A DNA stretch of 23,006 nt. It comes from CAJXZP01 sp047610145 (lineage in GTDB: Bacteria; Bacteroidota; Bacteroidia; Flavobacteriales_G; Salibacteraceae). The DNA is taken from contig JBLFZF010000053.1 of the NCBI GenBank assembly GCA_047610145.1, positions 1-23,006 of the forward strand, in the 5' to 3' direction. Below are positions 7,348-15,297 of the stretch, piece after piece (the stretch's first letter is position 1; each line of letters begins with the position of its first letter). Under the pieces are notes generated by a model, which saw only the letters and a program-made list of their open reading frames with translations, made no database searches and was not told the DNA's origin. The position numbers and the translations under genes are program-made.

Positions 7348-8985
7348 TTACTTGGAATGTTTAGATTCCTTGACTTTGCGATTTTTCGACCGGTTGGGTT
7401 GAAAATTAAGTGGGTGAATTCGTAACGCGCCTATTAATCTGTCAAATAGGGCATTCGCATAAAATCCATTCTTTAAATGAATGGCAATGGCTCGGTATAT
7501 GGTTTTAGAACCTAATACCGGTGAAAGGATTTGAATAAACACAACGGCCCCAAATAAGATAAGTAGACTGATTGTTAAAATAATTTCGGTGCTATTAAGA
7601 ATATATGCTTCGGGTAGTTGAGCGGCTAACAGATAGTGTGCTCCCGACTCTAATGTGAAAAACAAAGCAGCTACCATAATAGCCAATAGGGTTGCTCTGA
7701 TGATGAGAGATGCTCTTCCATTAGTGTCTAGAGCTGAAGTGAACAGGGTAGAAAGTCCCATTACAATAATGGCCCCGATGGAAAGTAAGGCTAAGTCTTT
7801 TGAGAAATCCATTCCCCATAAGTAAGCAAACCCTAAATAAACGGCTATTGCCAATAGGATACCCAATGTAATTTTTATGGGATGACCGGTTCGATGTATT
7901 TTTTGAACTTTCGCACCACGAATAACATCGATAATACTTCCAGTAGAGAGAAAAGAATGTGCTTTATAAAAGGAATGCGCAACCATATGTAACATTGCTG
8001 CTGGATAGGCACCAAGTCCGCAAAGCATTAAGCTAAAACCCATATGTGCAACACTTGAATATCCCAAGGCCGTTTTAATGGAAGTTTGAGTGAGAAAAGC
8101 TACTGAAGCAAATAGAGCAGTAAAGCCAGCAATAGAAATAATTAAAATGGAGGCAGAGCTACTCAGCTCCATAAGGAACGCCATTCGGAGGAGTAAAAAT
8201 GGACCGGCATTTAATATTCCAGCGTGGAGCAGGGCAGATACGGGAGTGGGCGTTTCCATTACTTCAATTAACCAACCATGTGTAGGGAATTGAGCCGATT
8301 TTAACAATGCGGTTAGTACAATCAATACAGCAGAGGTTTCTAAGCCTGAAGGAATAATACCTAGAGTTATTTGATCTCTTAATCCTTGAAAAATGACTTC
8401 TAAGTTCGCAGAGTCAAATTGGCGGTAGAGGAGAATCATCGCGATAAAAAGGCTCACATCTCCTAAACGAGCTACAATCACTTTTTTTCTGGCAGCCACA
8501 ATAGCTCCGGGTCGGTTTGGATAAAAAACTAAAAGACGATGCAACGAGATACTGGTCATTACCCAAGCAAGCCACAACAAGCCTAAGTTTCCTGCTAACA
8601 CCAGTAATTGAACACTGGCTAGAGTGGCTGCTAAGCGGCCAATAAATCGCCCTTGGTTTTCATCGCCATCCATATAGTTTTGGCTGAATTTAACCACAAT
8701 AAAACCAATGATGGCAATCATGAAAAACATCAAAATACTCAGCGCATCTAACCTTAGACTGATGCCAATTTCATTGAACCCAATAAACGCAGATTCCAGT
8801 AAGCCGTTTTGAGTAACATAAATGCTACCTACTGCCGCTATTAAGATATTTAGTATGGTGCTGTTTAGCGCCAGTCTTTTCAATACTTGTGGACGCAAAC
8901 CTGGTTGAACCCATGAATATAAAGCCGTGACTATAAATGCAATTGGCGACAAGGGTAAAATCCAATTAATAAATTCTAAATTCAT
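7348..8985 (-). CDS. dabB: DabB, membrane subunit of inorganic carbon transporter (NuoL/Mrp-antiporter-like)
   Basis: The 545-residue, very hydrophobic protein has about 14 membrane helices and the fold signature of the proton-conducting subunits of complex I and Mrp antiporters. It includes LLKSAQFPTHGWLIEVMETP (228-247) followed by TPVSALLHAGILNAGPFLLL (247-266), with the conserved Lys229 and Glu244 region. Its pairing with dabA identifies it as DabB rather than a respiratory subunit: no other nuo or mrp genes are nearby. DabB is thought to conduct the cation flow that powers vectorial CO2 hydration by DabA. The start is the ATG at 8983-8985. It is the first gene of the dabB-dabA operon, which diverges from the photolyase operon. 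Confidence 0.9.
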   Translation of the reverse strand: MNLEFINWILPLSPIAFIVTALYSWVQPGLRPQVLKRLALNSTILNILIAAVGSIYVTQNGLLESAFIGFNEIGISLRLDALSILMFFMIAIIGFIVVKFSQNYMDGDENQGRFIGRLAATLASVQLLVLAGNLGLLWLAWVMTSISLHRLLVFYPNRPGAIVAARKKVIVARLGDVSLFIAMILLYRQFDSANLEVIFQGLRDQITLGIIPSGLETSAVLIVLTALLKSAQFPTHGWLIEVMETPTPVSALLHAGILNAGPFLLLRMAFLMELSSSASILIISIAGFTALFASVAFLTQTSIKTALGYSSVAHMGFSLMLCGLGAYPAAMLHMVAHSFYKAHSFLSTGSIIDVIRGAKVQKIHRTGHPIKITLGILLAIAVYLGFAYLWGMDFSKDLALLSIGAIIVMGLSTLFTSALDTNGRASLIIRATLLAIMVAALFFTLESGAHYLLAAQLPEAYILNSTEIILTISLLILFGAVVFIQILSPVLGSKTIYRAIAIHLKNGFYANALFDRLIGALRIHPLNFQPNRSKNRKVKESKHSK

Positions 8986-9671
8986 ATGCGTACTTTTTAT
9001 AAGAAAAATGACGAAGAAGGCTTTTTGACTTAGCGCGTCAATTGTTTTCCTGCCGCTTTAACTTTTCTTGATTTTACTTGTATAGGATGATTGAATAATT
9101 GTGATTCTTTTTCGATGCGGCAAATCTTGTATAAATAAACCATATATTTTTATTTATATTTAATATGAATTACATAAACATTTTTAATGTTTTTGCAATT
9201 CAATAAATCCCTCATTGTAGCAACCAAATTAGCCCTATAGAAAGGTGGTTAGCAGAGTAATTAAGCGATAAAAGAATATTTCTAGTTTAGGAAATGGCAG
9301 GGATTTCCAAGTAGTCTTCCTACTTATCGGTGTTTTTCAATGCCTTTTTTTGGAAGGAAGACTCTTAGTAAAAGGAAAATAAAAGGCCAGATCTCACGAA
9401 TATATTGTTCATCGTTTTTGATAAATAGTTAAACATAACGTACCTTTACCCGAATATTTTTCTCCGTTCATTTTTGGAAGTTTTAAAAAAGAGCAAAGGG
9501 ATATTCAAAATGATACCACAGTAAGTGAACAGGAAGCTGTATAGAGCTTCTTTAGAAAATAAGCGTTCTCTTTTAGTTGTTTAAAAATAAGGGGAGTTAG
9601 CAGTTTATTAAGGTGAAATTTTTAGAAATAGGGAGTCAATTTTAAAAGTAAGTGGAGTTAAATACAACGGA
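8986..9671. other. Divergent intergenic region between dabB and the photolyase operon
   Basis: This 686-bp stretch must carry the promoters of both divergent operons. Visible items are a short dyad TTGAC-N7-GTCAA (9025-9041) just upstream of dabB; a dyad AGTCTTCC/GGAAGACT (9313-9363); a candidate promoter for the plus-strand operon (9417-9448); and a small hairpin GAAGCT-N6-AGCTTC (9533-9550). On the minus strand, about 9325-9470 reads like two short protein pieces (MNGEKYSGKGTLCLTIYQK, then NDEQYIREIWPFIFLLL in another frame). These may be a gene remnant, but no family is recognisable. Confidence 0.4.
9417..9448 (+). promoter_or_regulatory. Candidate Bacteroidota-type promoter of the photolyase operon
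   Basis: TTTG at 9417-9420 is followed after 20 bases by TACCTTTA at 9441-9448. This matches the Bacteroidota pattern TTTG-N17-23-TAnnTTTG except for the last base. It would give a leader of roughly 220 bases before the DUF2805 gene. No other equally good match is seen upstream of that gene. Confidence 0.4.
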
Positions 9672-9959
9672 ATGGTAGATACACAAAAATTTACAGAAAG
9701 AGAATTAGACCGAGTGATAGAAATGGCATGGGAAGACCGTACGCCCTTTGAAGCTATTTTATTTCAATTTGGACTGCCTGAAAAAGACGTCATTAAAGTA
9801 ATGCGAGGTAATCTTAAAGAATCTAGTTTTAAACGTTGGCGAAAACGGGTGAACAGTGGTGTGAGTCAAAAGCATTTGAACAAGAGAAATTCAGAAATTG
9901 GACGCTTTAAATGTTCTCGCCAAAGCGCCATTTCAGGAAATAAAATAAGTAAGCGATAA
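9672..9959 (+). CDS. DUF2805 / TIGR03643 family small protein
   Basis: The 95-residue product matches the DUF2805 (TIGR03643) pattern: FTERELDRVIEMAWEDRTPF, then FGLPEKDVIKVMR and SSFKRWRKRV. The first 60 residues look like a compact helical, possibly helix-turn-helix-like unit. The tail (about 61-95) is basic and probably disordered (10 Lys/Arg). The family has no established function but recurrently sits beside photolyase and cryptochrome genes, as here. It is the first gene of the eight-gene operon, and its stop codon abuts the ATG of the next gene with no spacing, which implies translational coupling. A nucleic-acid-binding or regulatory role is inference only. Confidence 0.8.
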   Translation: MVDTQKFTERELDRVIEMAWEDRTPFEAILFQFGLPEKDVIKVMRGNLKESSFKRWRKRVNSGVSQKHLNKRNSEIGRFKCSRQSAISGNKISKR

Positions 9960-11078
9960 ATGGAGTTATTTGATGACCAAGCGAACATGTTTCCAACAAC
10001 TTATGCAGAAACGCTTCAGCGTATTCGGAACATTGATCCGGTGAGGTATGGGTCGTCTCGTAACTTTATAAACGGACGAGTGACGTATTTGTCGCCCTAT
10101 ATTTCCAGAGGTATAATATCGACAAAATTTGTGCTTTCAGAAATCTTAGATAGAGGATATAAACCAGCTGAAATTGAGAAATTTGTTCAAGAATTAGCTT
10201 GGAGAGACTACTGGCAACACGTTTGGATTGCCAAAGGAGATGGGATTAATCAAGATTTAAAACATACGCAAGAACCAGTTTCAAATAGCGCTATTTCAAA
10301 AGTAATTATAGATGCTAAAACGGGTATTGAAGCTATAGATAGTGCCATTGAGGAGTTTTATAAAACGGGTTATTTACACAATCACTTGAGAATGTATATT
10401 GCCTCCATGGCGTGTAACTTAGGCCAAAGTCACTGGAGAGTGCCTGCCCAATGGATGTACTACAACTTACTCGATGCCGATTGGGCAAGCAATGCCTTAA
10501 GCTGGCAGTGGGTGGCTGGAACAAACGCGAATAAGAAGTATGTAGCGAATCAAGACAACGTTAATAAATATTGTTTTACGCAACAAAAAGATACCTTTTT
10601 GGATGTGCCTTACGAAGCATTTGCGAATATGCCAATTCCGGATATTTTAAAAGAGACTGCGCCCATAGTTTTAGAAACGCCTTTACCCAAACAAAAAGCA
10701 ATTGAAATTGATGAAACTTTACCTACCTGTATCTATAATTTTTATAATCTAGACCCTGTTTGGCACAAAGATATTGCCGCTAATAGACTTCTTTTATTGG
10801 AGCCTTCCCATTTTTCCCAATATCCAATATCTCAAAAAACGGTTGATTTTGTCATTAGGTTTTCAGAAGAAAACATAGCTAATATTCAAATCTACATAGG
10901 AGAATTTAGGGAGCTGAATAGCGCTTATAATTTCAAGAGAATTCACTATAAAGAACATCCTTTAAATAAGCATTACCAAGGCTTGGAAGAGGCTAGAGAA
11001 TGGATGTTTGAGGTGGAGGGCTATTATTCTTCGTTCTTTTCGTTTTGGAAAAAATGTAAAAAGCAACTGGGCTATTGA
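9960..11078 (+). CDS. Photolyase FAD-binding-domain protein lacking the N-terminal antenna domain, with C-terminal alpha/beta extension
   Basis: Residues about 20-215 form the helical FAD domain of the cryptochrome/photolyase family. Motifs are ELAWRDYWQHVW (78-89), TGIEAIDSAIEEFYKTGYLH and NHLRM (121-145), and DADWASNALSWQWVAG (172-187), which keeps the family's Asn and WQW tryptophans. The usual N-terminal alpha/beta (antenna) domain is absent: the protein starts directly in the FAD domain. Instead residues about 250-372 follow an alternating strand/helix pattern (RLLLLEPSHFSQ, then a helix, then IQIYIGEF), ending with a Tyr/Phe-rich tail. This may be the missing domain in permuted order. 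The first ATG directly abuts the DUF2805 stop. Whether it repairs DNA, senses light or acts as a partner of the next gene is unknown. Confidence 0.85.
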   Translation: MELFDDQANMFPTTYAETLQRIRNIDPVRYGSSRNFINGRVTYLSPYISRGIISTKFVLSEILDRGYKPAEIEKFVQELAWRDYWQHVWIAKGDGINQDLKHTQEPVSNSAISKVIIDAKTGIEAIDSAIEEFYKTGYLHNHLRMYIASMACNLGQSHWRVPAQWMYYNLLDADWASNALSWQWVAGTNANKKYVANQDNVNKYCFTQQKDTFLDVPYEAFANMPIPDILKETAPIVLETPLPKQKAIEIDETLPTCIYNFYNLDPVWHKDIAANRLLLLEPSHFSQYPISQKTVDFVIRFSEENIANIQIYIGEFRELNSAYNFKRIHYKEHPLNKHYQGLEEAREWMFEVEGYYSSFFSFWKKCKKQLGY

Positions 11079-12553
11079 AAAGACAAGCTATAAATATTGT
11101 TTGGTTGAAACGAGATATTCGTTCGCAAGATCACGAGCCTTTGCAAATTGCGGAAAGTGCGGGTATGCCGTATCGCATAATGTATGTTTTTGAACCTAGT
11201 CAAATTAACTATCCAGATACCAGTTTGAGACATCTTCAATTCGTGTATCATTCTCTTATAGCATTAAATAAAACACTCGCTCCGTACAACAGAAGTGTAT
11301 GTGTTTTTTACGGAGAAGTCATTGATGTATTTGAATACTTAAAAGAATGCGCGGAGATAAAAACAGTTTTTAGTTTCCAAGAAAGTGGTACTCATACCAC
11401 TTGGCAAAGAGACAAAAAAGTACGTGCCTTTTGTAAAAATCAATCCATTAATTGGCTAGAATCGCAACGGGATGGAATTTTGCGTGGTATTAAAAATCGA
11501 GATGACTGGAACAAACAGTGGCATAAAAAAATGCATACTGCGGTGATCCAAAACAAGTATTCAATTTCAAATGAAGAAGTTCTTGATCATCCGTTTCTTT
11601 TTCCAGAAGATGTAGAGGCGCAATTAAAAGATTATCCAAAACAATATCAGCCAGCCGGTGAGCCAAACGCTTGGAGATATTTAAACTCATTTACCAACCA
11701 AAGAGGTTTTAATTATCAGAGACACATTTCAAAACCAGCAGAAAGCAGGTTAGGTTGTAGTCGATTGTCTCCATATTTAGCTTGGGGTAATATGAGTGTT
11801 AAACAAGCTTTTCAGTTTATTGGAACGCATCCAAATGGGAAAAAAAATAGCAGAGCTTTCTCGGCAATGCTTACTCGCCTGCATTGGCATTGTCATTTTA
11901 TTCAAAAATTTGAGGTAGAATGCACCTATGAAACAAATTGTGTGAACAGCGGTTATGAACTGCTAACTCATAAAAAAAACGAAGCATTTATCAATGCATG
12001 GAAAACAGGTACAACAGGCTACCCGCTAATAGATGCTTGTATGCGAGCGGTGGAAAAAACAGGATGGATTAATTTTAGAATGCGTGCTATGGTAGTGTCG
12101 TTTTTAACGCTTAATCTAGATCAAGATTGGCGAGAAGGAACCTACCACTTAGCCAAGCAATTTCTTGATTATGAACCCGGTATTCATTATCCTCAGTTTC
12201 AAATGCAAGCAGGCACCACAGGTATTAATACTGTGCGCTTATATAATCCAGTAAAAAACTCTCAGGAGCATGACCCAGAGGGGGTTTTTATTAAAAAGTG
12301 GATTCCAGAATTGGCAAATGTACCCTTAGCATTTATTCATGAGCCTTGGACGATGACTGCAATGGATCAAATGTTTTGTGAAGTTAGTTTGGGTAAAAAC
12401 TATCCGCTTCCCATTGTAGATTTAAAGGAAAGTGCTCGAATTGCCAGAGATAAAATTTGGGGTCATAAGAAACATCCGGCCGTTCAAAAAGAAAAAGTGC
12501 GATTAGTCAATACACACGTAAATACAACGCATAATGGTTTACACAAAAGATGA
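11075..12553 (+). CDS. Cryptochrome/deoxyribodipyrimidine photolyase family protein with altered electron-transfer site
   Basis: The 492-residue protein has the full two-domain layout. The N-terminal alpha/beta domain (INIVWLKRDIRSQDHEPL, 6-23) is followed by the FAD domain, with SRLSPYLAWGNMS (229-241), TGYPLIDACMRAVEKTGW (314-331) and FRMRAMVVSFL. The loop that in CPD photolyases carries the flavin-facing Asn and a WQW motif instead reads HYPQFQMQAG (371-380), so the Asn and both Trp are replaced. This variant is typical of a distinct cryptochrome/photolyase clade and makes the usual Trp-triad photoreduction doubtful. The start is TTG at 11075-11077, overlapping the previous stop by four bases; it places the first beta strand correctly. 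It overlaps the next gene by 20 bases. Confidence 0.87.
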   Translation: MKRQAINIVWLKRDIRSQDHEPLQIAESAGMPYRIMYVFEPSQINYPDTSLRHLQFVYHSLIALNKTLAPYNRSVCVFYGEVIDVFEYLKECAEIKTVFSFQESGTHTTWQRDKKVRAFCKNQSINWLESQRDGILRGIKNRDDWNKQWHKKMHTAVIQNKYSISNEEVLDHPFLFPEDVEAQLKDYPKQYQPAGEPNAWRYLNSFTNQRGFNYQRHISKPAESRLGCSRLSPYLAWGNMSVKQAFQFIGTHPNGKKNSRAFSAMLTRLHWHCHFIQKFEVECTYETNCVNSGYELLTHKKNEAFINAWKTGTTGYPLIDACMRAVEKTGWINFRMRAMVVSFLTLNLDQDWREGTYHLAKQFLDYEPGIHYPQFQMQAGTTGINTVRLYNPVKNSQEHDPEGVFIKKWIPELANVPLAFIHEPWTMTAMDQMFCEVSLGKNYPLPIVDLKESARIARDKIWGHKKHPAVQKEKVRLVNTHVNTTHNGLHKR

Positions 12554-13160
12554 TATAAAACAGTTAGATCGAGTTAGTCGGTTAAAAATCATCAATTCAG
12601 TAACAGGAATAAAGCCGGCAAATCTTATCGGTACCACAGATGATAATGGAAATACTAATTTGGCTATATTTAGTTCGATAGTCCACTTAGGCAGTAACCC
12701 TGCACTCATAGGTTTTATATCTAGACTTCAAACTAATGAAGTACGGCATACGTATCGGAATATTCAGGAAAATGGCTGGTATACGATTAATCATATTCAT
12801 CCAGAATTCGTGAAAAATGCCCATTATACCTCGGCCAAATTTGATGCCGGTGTATCGGAGTTTGAACAGTGTAATCTTACCGAAGAATATGTCAACGATT
12901 TTAAAGCTCCTTTTGTTAAGGAAAGTAATTTTAAAATGGGAATGCGCTTTAAAGAAGCGGTAGATATTAATCTTAACGGTACCGTGTTAATCATCGGTGA
13001 GGTAGAAATCCTACTACTTCCTGATAATGCGAAAATTGAGGGTGATATTGATTTGGAGGCTACTAATGGAGTCGGAATTTCTGGGCTAAATAGTTACTAT
13101 TCACTTAACAAAATAGCCAATTATCCGTTGGCTAGGGTGAATGAGTTACCTGAGTTTTAA
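12534..13160 (+). CDS. Flavin reductase-like, FMN-binding split-barrel protein
   Basis: The 208-residue product has the features of the flavin reductase-like domain family: SVTGIKPANLIGTTDDNGNT near residues 22-41, SIVHLGSNPALIGFISR (48-64), and a conserved-looking NIQENGWYTINHIHPEF. The C-terminal VGISGLNSYYSLNKI is also characteristic of the flavobacterial branch. These proteins bind FMN and reduce flavin or use it for small-molecule chemistry; the electron donor cannot be told. Lying between two photolyase genes, overlapping one by 20 bases, it may supply reduced flavin or maintain FAD of the photolyase-like proteins. That role is inferred from context only. The gene is complete. Confidence 0.8.
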   Translation: MVYTKDDIKQLDRVSRLKIINSVTGIKPANLIGTTDDNGNTNLAIFSSIVHLGSNPALIGFISRLQTNEVRHTYRNIQENGWYTINHIHPEFVKNAHYTSAKFDAGVSEFEQCNLTEEYVNDFKAPFVKESNFKMGMRFKEAVDINLNGTVLIIGEVEILLLPDNAKIEGDIDLEATNGVGISGLNSYYSLNKIANYPLARVNELPEF

Positions 13161-13162
13161 TC

Positions 13163-13291
13163 ATGAAAAAACAACACCTTCCTCAAAAAATATGTCTTGT
13201 TTGTCAACTGCCATTTACGTGGCGTAAAAAATGGGAAAAGAATTGGGATGAAGTAAAGTACTGCAGTGAACGATGTAGAAGAAGCAAATGA
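13163..13291 (+). CDS. DUF2256 zinc-ribbon-like mini-protein (42 aa)
   Basis: This short gene starts at the ATG 13163-13165, two bases after the flavin reductase stop, and ends TGA at 13289-13291. The protein has four cysteines in a CxxC (Cys11, Cys14) and CxxxC (Cys34, Cys38) arrangement around PFTWRKKWEKNWDEVKYCS. This is the DUF2256 signature and fits a small zinc-binding knuckle. The family is often found next to photolyase/cryptochrome genes. Function is unknown; a nucleic-acid or protein-binding adaptor is conceivable. Its stop overlaps the ATG of the following photolyase-like gene (ATGA), so the two are translationally coupled. Confidence 0.85.
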   Translation: MKKQHLPQKICLVCQLPFTWRKKWEKNWDEVKYCSERCRRSK

Positions 13292-14784
13292 GATCAATGA
13301 AACAAATCAACATTATATTTCCGAATCAATTATTTAAAGAGTCTCCGCTTTTTGATTCGAAGGCTCCGTGTTATATCGTGGAAGAATATATGTTTTTTAA
13401 ACACTACCCGTTTCACAAACAAAAGATGGCGTTTCATAGAGCGACAATGATGCGGTACGCAGATTTTCTTCGAGAAGAAAAAAAAATAGAGGTGAACTAT
13501 GTTGCTGCTACCGAAGATATATCAGATATCAGATTACTCATTCCGGAATTGAAACGTCAAGGTATTGAACATATCAACTACATAGATCCAGTAGATAATT
13601 GGCTTCAAAAGAGAATGGATAAAGGATTGGTTGAACATGGAATCAAATCAACGACATACCATTCGCCTTTGTTTTTAAATACTAAAGAAGATCTGGAGAC
13701 TTTTTTTAGAAGAGATAAAAAGAAATACCATCAAACTACTTTTTATACCGAGCAGCGAAAAAAGAGAAACATCTTGATGGAGACGAACGGAAAACCAATG
13801 GGGGGTAAATGGACTTTCGATACCGAGAACAGAAAGAAGTACCCGGCTAAAAAGATTCCGCCTTCTATCCAATTTCCGGATGTGGATACGTATTATACGG
13901 AGGCCAAAACCTATGTGTCGAGTCACTTCTCAGATCATTTAGGTAGCCTCACCCAATATTCATTGTATCCTACAAGTTTTGAAGCAAGTAAAAAATGGCT
14001 TAATCAGTTTTTTGAACATCGTTTTATGGAGTTTGGTGTTTATGAAGATGCCATCGTTGCAGAAAACTCTATCCTCAATCATAGTGTGTTAACTCCGATG
14101 CTGAACGTAGGGTTAATAACCCCTAAAGAGGTGATTGATGGGTGCTTAAAGTATGCCGAAGAAAATAAGGTTCCCATTAACTCAACCGAAGGATTTGTGA
14201 GACAAATCATTGGCTGGCGAGAATTCATTCGGGGAATCTATGAGAGTAGAGGAAGTGAAGAACGTACGACTAATTACTGGAAATTTAAAAAGAGGATTCC
14301 GGCTTCCTTTTATGACGGTACTACCGGTATCACTCCTGTTGACCAAACCATCAAAAAAGTGCTGCAAACAGGGTATTGTAATCATATTGAACGCTTAATG
14401 GTATTGGGTAATTTTATGATGTTGTGCGAGTTTGATCCAGATGAAGTGTATCGCTGGTTTATGGAGCTTTTTATTGATTCATACGATTGGGTGATGGTAC
14501 CCAATGTATATGGAATGAGTCAATTTTCGGATGGCGGTTTAATGGCCACTAAACCCTATATAAGCGGGAGTAATTATCTTATGAAGATGAGTAATTATAA
14601 AAAAGGAGAATGGCAAACGATTTGGGATGGTCTCTTTTGGAGATTTATGCATACCCATCGAGATTTCTTTTTATCAAACCCAAGGTTAGGGATGTTGGTT
14701 CGAATGTTTGATAAGATGCCTGAAGAGAAACAACAAAAGCATTTGGAGAGTGGAGAGGCATATTTGCTATCTCTAAATATGTAG
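13288..14784 (+). CDS. PhrB/FeS-BCP-like cryptochrome/photolyase (deoxyribodipyrimidine photolyase-related) lacking iron-sulfur ligands
   Basis: The 498-residue product belongs to the prokaryotic (6-4) photolyase/FeS-BCP group. It begins INIIFPNQLF (7-16), has EEYMFFKHYPFHKQKMAFHR near residues 32-51, and carries the C-terminal block HIERLMVLGNFM, then PNVYGMSQFSDGG and TKPYISGSNY (405-430). In iron-sulfur members, Cys residues occur after the SNY/MSDY block (CxxC, then another Cys) and in the MNCLRQ-like helix start. Here those places read MSNYKKGEWQTIWDGLFW (434-451) and TTGITPVDQTI (345-355). The only Cys are 28, 286, 364 and 380. All four expected [4Fe-4S] ligands are therefore missing while the flavin pocket looks intact. 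The start is ATG at 13288, overlapping the DUF2256 stop. Confidence 0.88.
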   Translation: MRSMKQINIIFPNQLFKESPLFDSKAPCYIVEEYMFFKHYPFHKQKMAFHRATMMRYADFLREEKKIEVNYVAATEDISDIRLLIPELKRQGIEHINYIDPVDNWLQKRMDKGLVEHGIKSTTYHSPLFLNTKEDLETFFRRDKKKYHQTTFYTEQRKKRNILMETNGKPMGGKWTFDTENRKKYPAKKIPPSIQFPDVDTYYTEAKTYVSSHFSDHLGSLTQYSLYPTSFEASKKWLNQFFEHRFMEFGVYEDAIVAENSILNHSVLTPMLNVGLITPKEVIDGCLKYAEENKVPINSTEGFVRQIIGWREFIRGIYESRGSEERTTNYWKFKKRIPASFYDGTTGITPVDQTIKKVLQTGYCNHIERLMVLGNFMMLCEFDPDEVYRWFMELFIDSYDWVMVPNVYGMSQFSDGGLMATKPYISGSNYLMKMSNYKKGEWQTIWDGLFWRFMHTHRDFFLSNPRLGMLVRMFDKMPEEKQQKHLESGEAYLLSLNM

Positions 14785-14804
14785 AAATAAATAAATAGGA
14801 AAAA

Positions 14805-15215
14805 ATGTTATTTAATACCAGTTATAGAAACAAAGACTACGAAAAAGAAAGTGATCAAATACTGGGTAAATCATTTTCTTTTTTTGAAAAAATAAAAATG
14901 CGGGGTAATGGCTCTGGTCGATTAGTTATAGTGCAATTAAGTGCTAAGTTAGAGCCTGAAAATAGGCAGGATATAGCCACAAATTACGCGAATATTGAAT
15001 TAAGACCTAAAGGAGTTATTATACATTTCGCGAACAGATTAGACCGGTATTCTTGGGTAATACCCTATTATCGTGTAGTGCTGTATAGCACTCAAACGTT
15101 TAGTATTCATGCAAACGGAAATTTTATACAGTTTAAGAAAAATCAAAATTATCTGGATAATAAAAAGTTCATTAATAAAATGACCGATTTAAAAAACACC
15201 TTTTTAAATTTATAG
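14805..15215 (+). CDS. Unknown protein, possible PH-like beta domain
   Basis: The 136-residue protein is not recognised. It is cytoplasmic in appearance, with no signal peptide or membrane helix. The N-terminal half is charged (Lys/Glu-rich, then GRLVIVQLSAKL). Residues about 63-120 alternate short strands (NIELRPKGVIIHFANR, YSWVIPYYRVVLYS, FSIHANGNFIQFKKN) and end in an amphipathic helix, as in bacterial PH-like domains. It sits 20 bases after the PhrB-like gene and in the same direction, so it is probably co-transcribed. Intact by appearance; conservation cannot be judged here. Confidence 0.55.
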   Translation: MLFNTSYRNKDYEKESDQILGKSFSFFEKIKMRGNGSGRLVIVQLSAKLEPENRQDIATNYANIELRPKGVIIHFANRLDRYSWVIPYYRVVLYSTQTFSIHANGNFIQFKKNQNYLDNKKFINKMTDLKNTFLNL

Positions 15216-15297
15216 TATTAGGATGTTTCAGGTTTAATTTTACTGCGTATTATAGGGGCTAAATTCATACGTATCCTACTTTTGAAAATCACATAAA

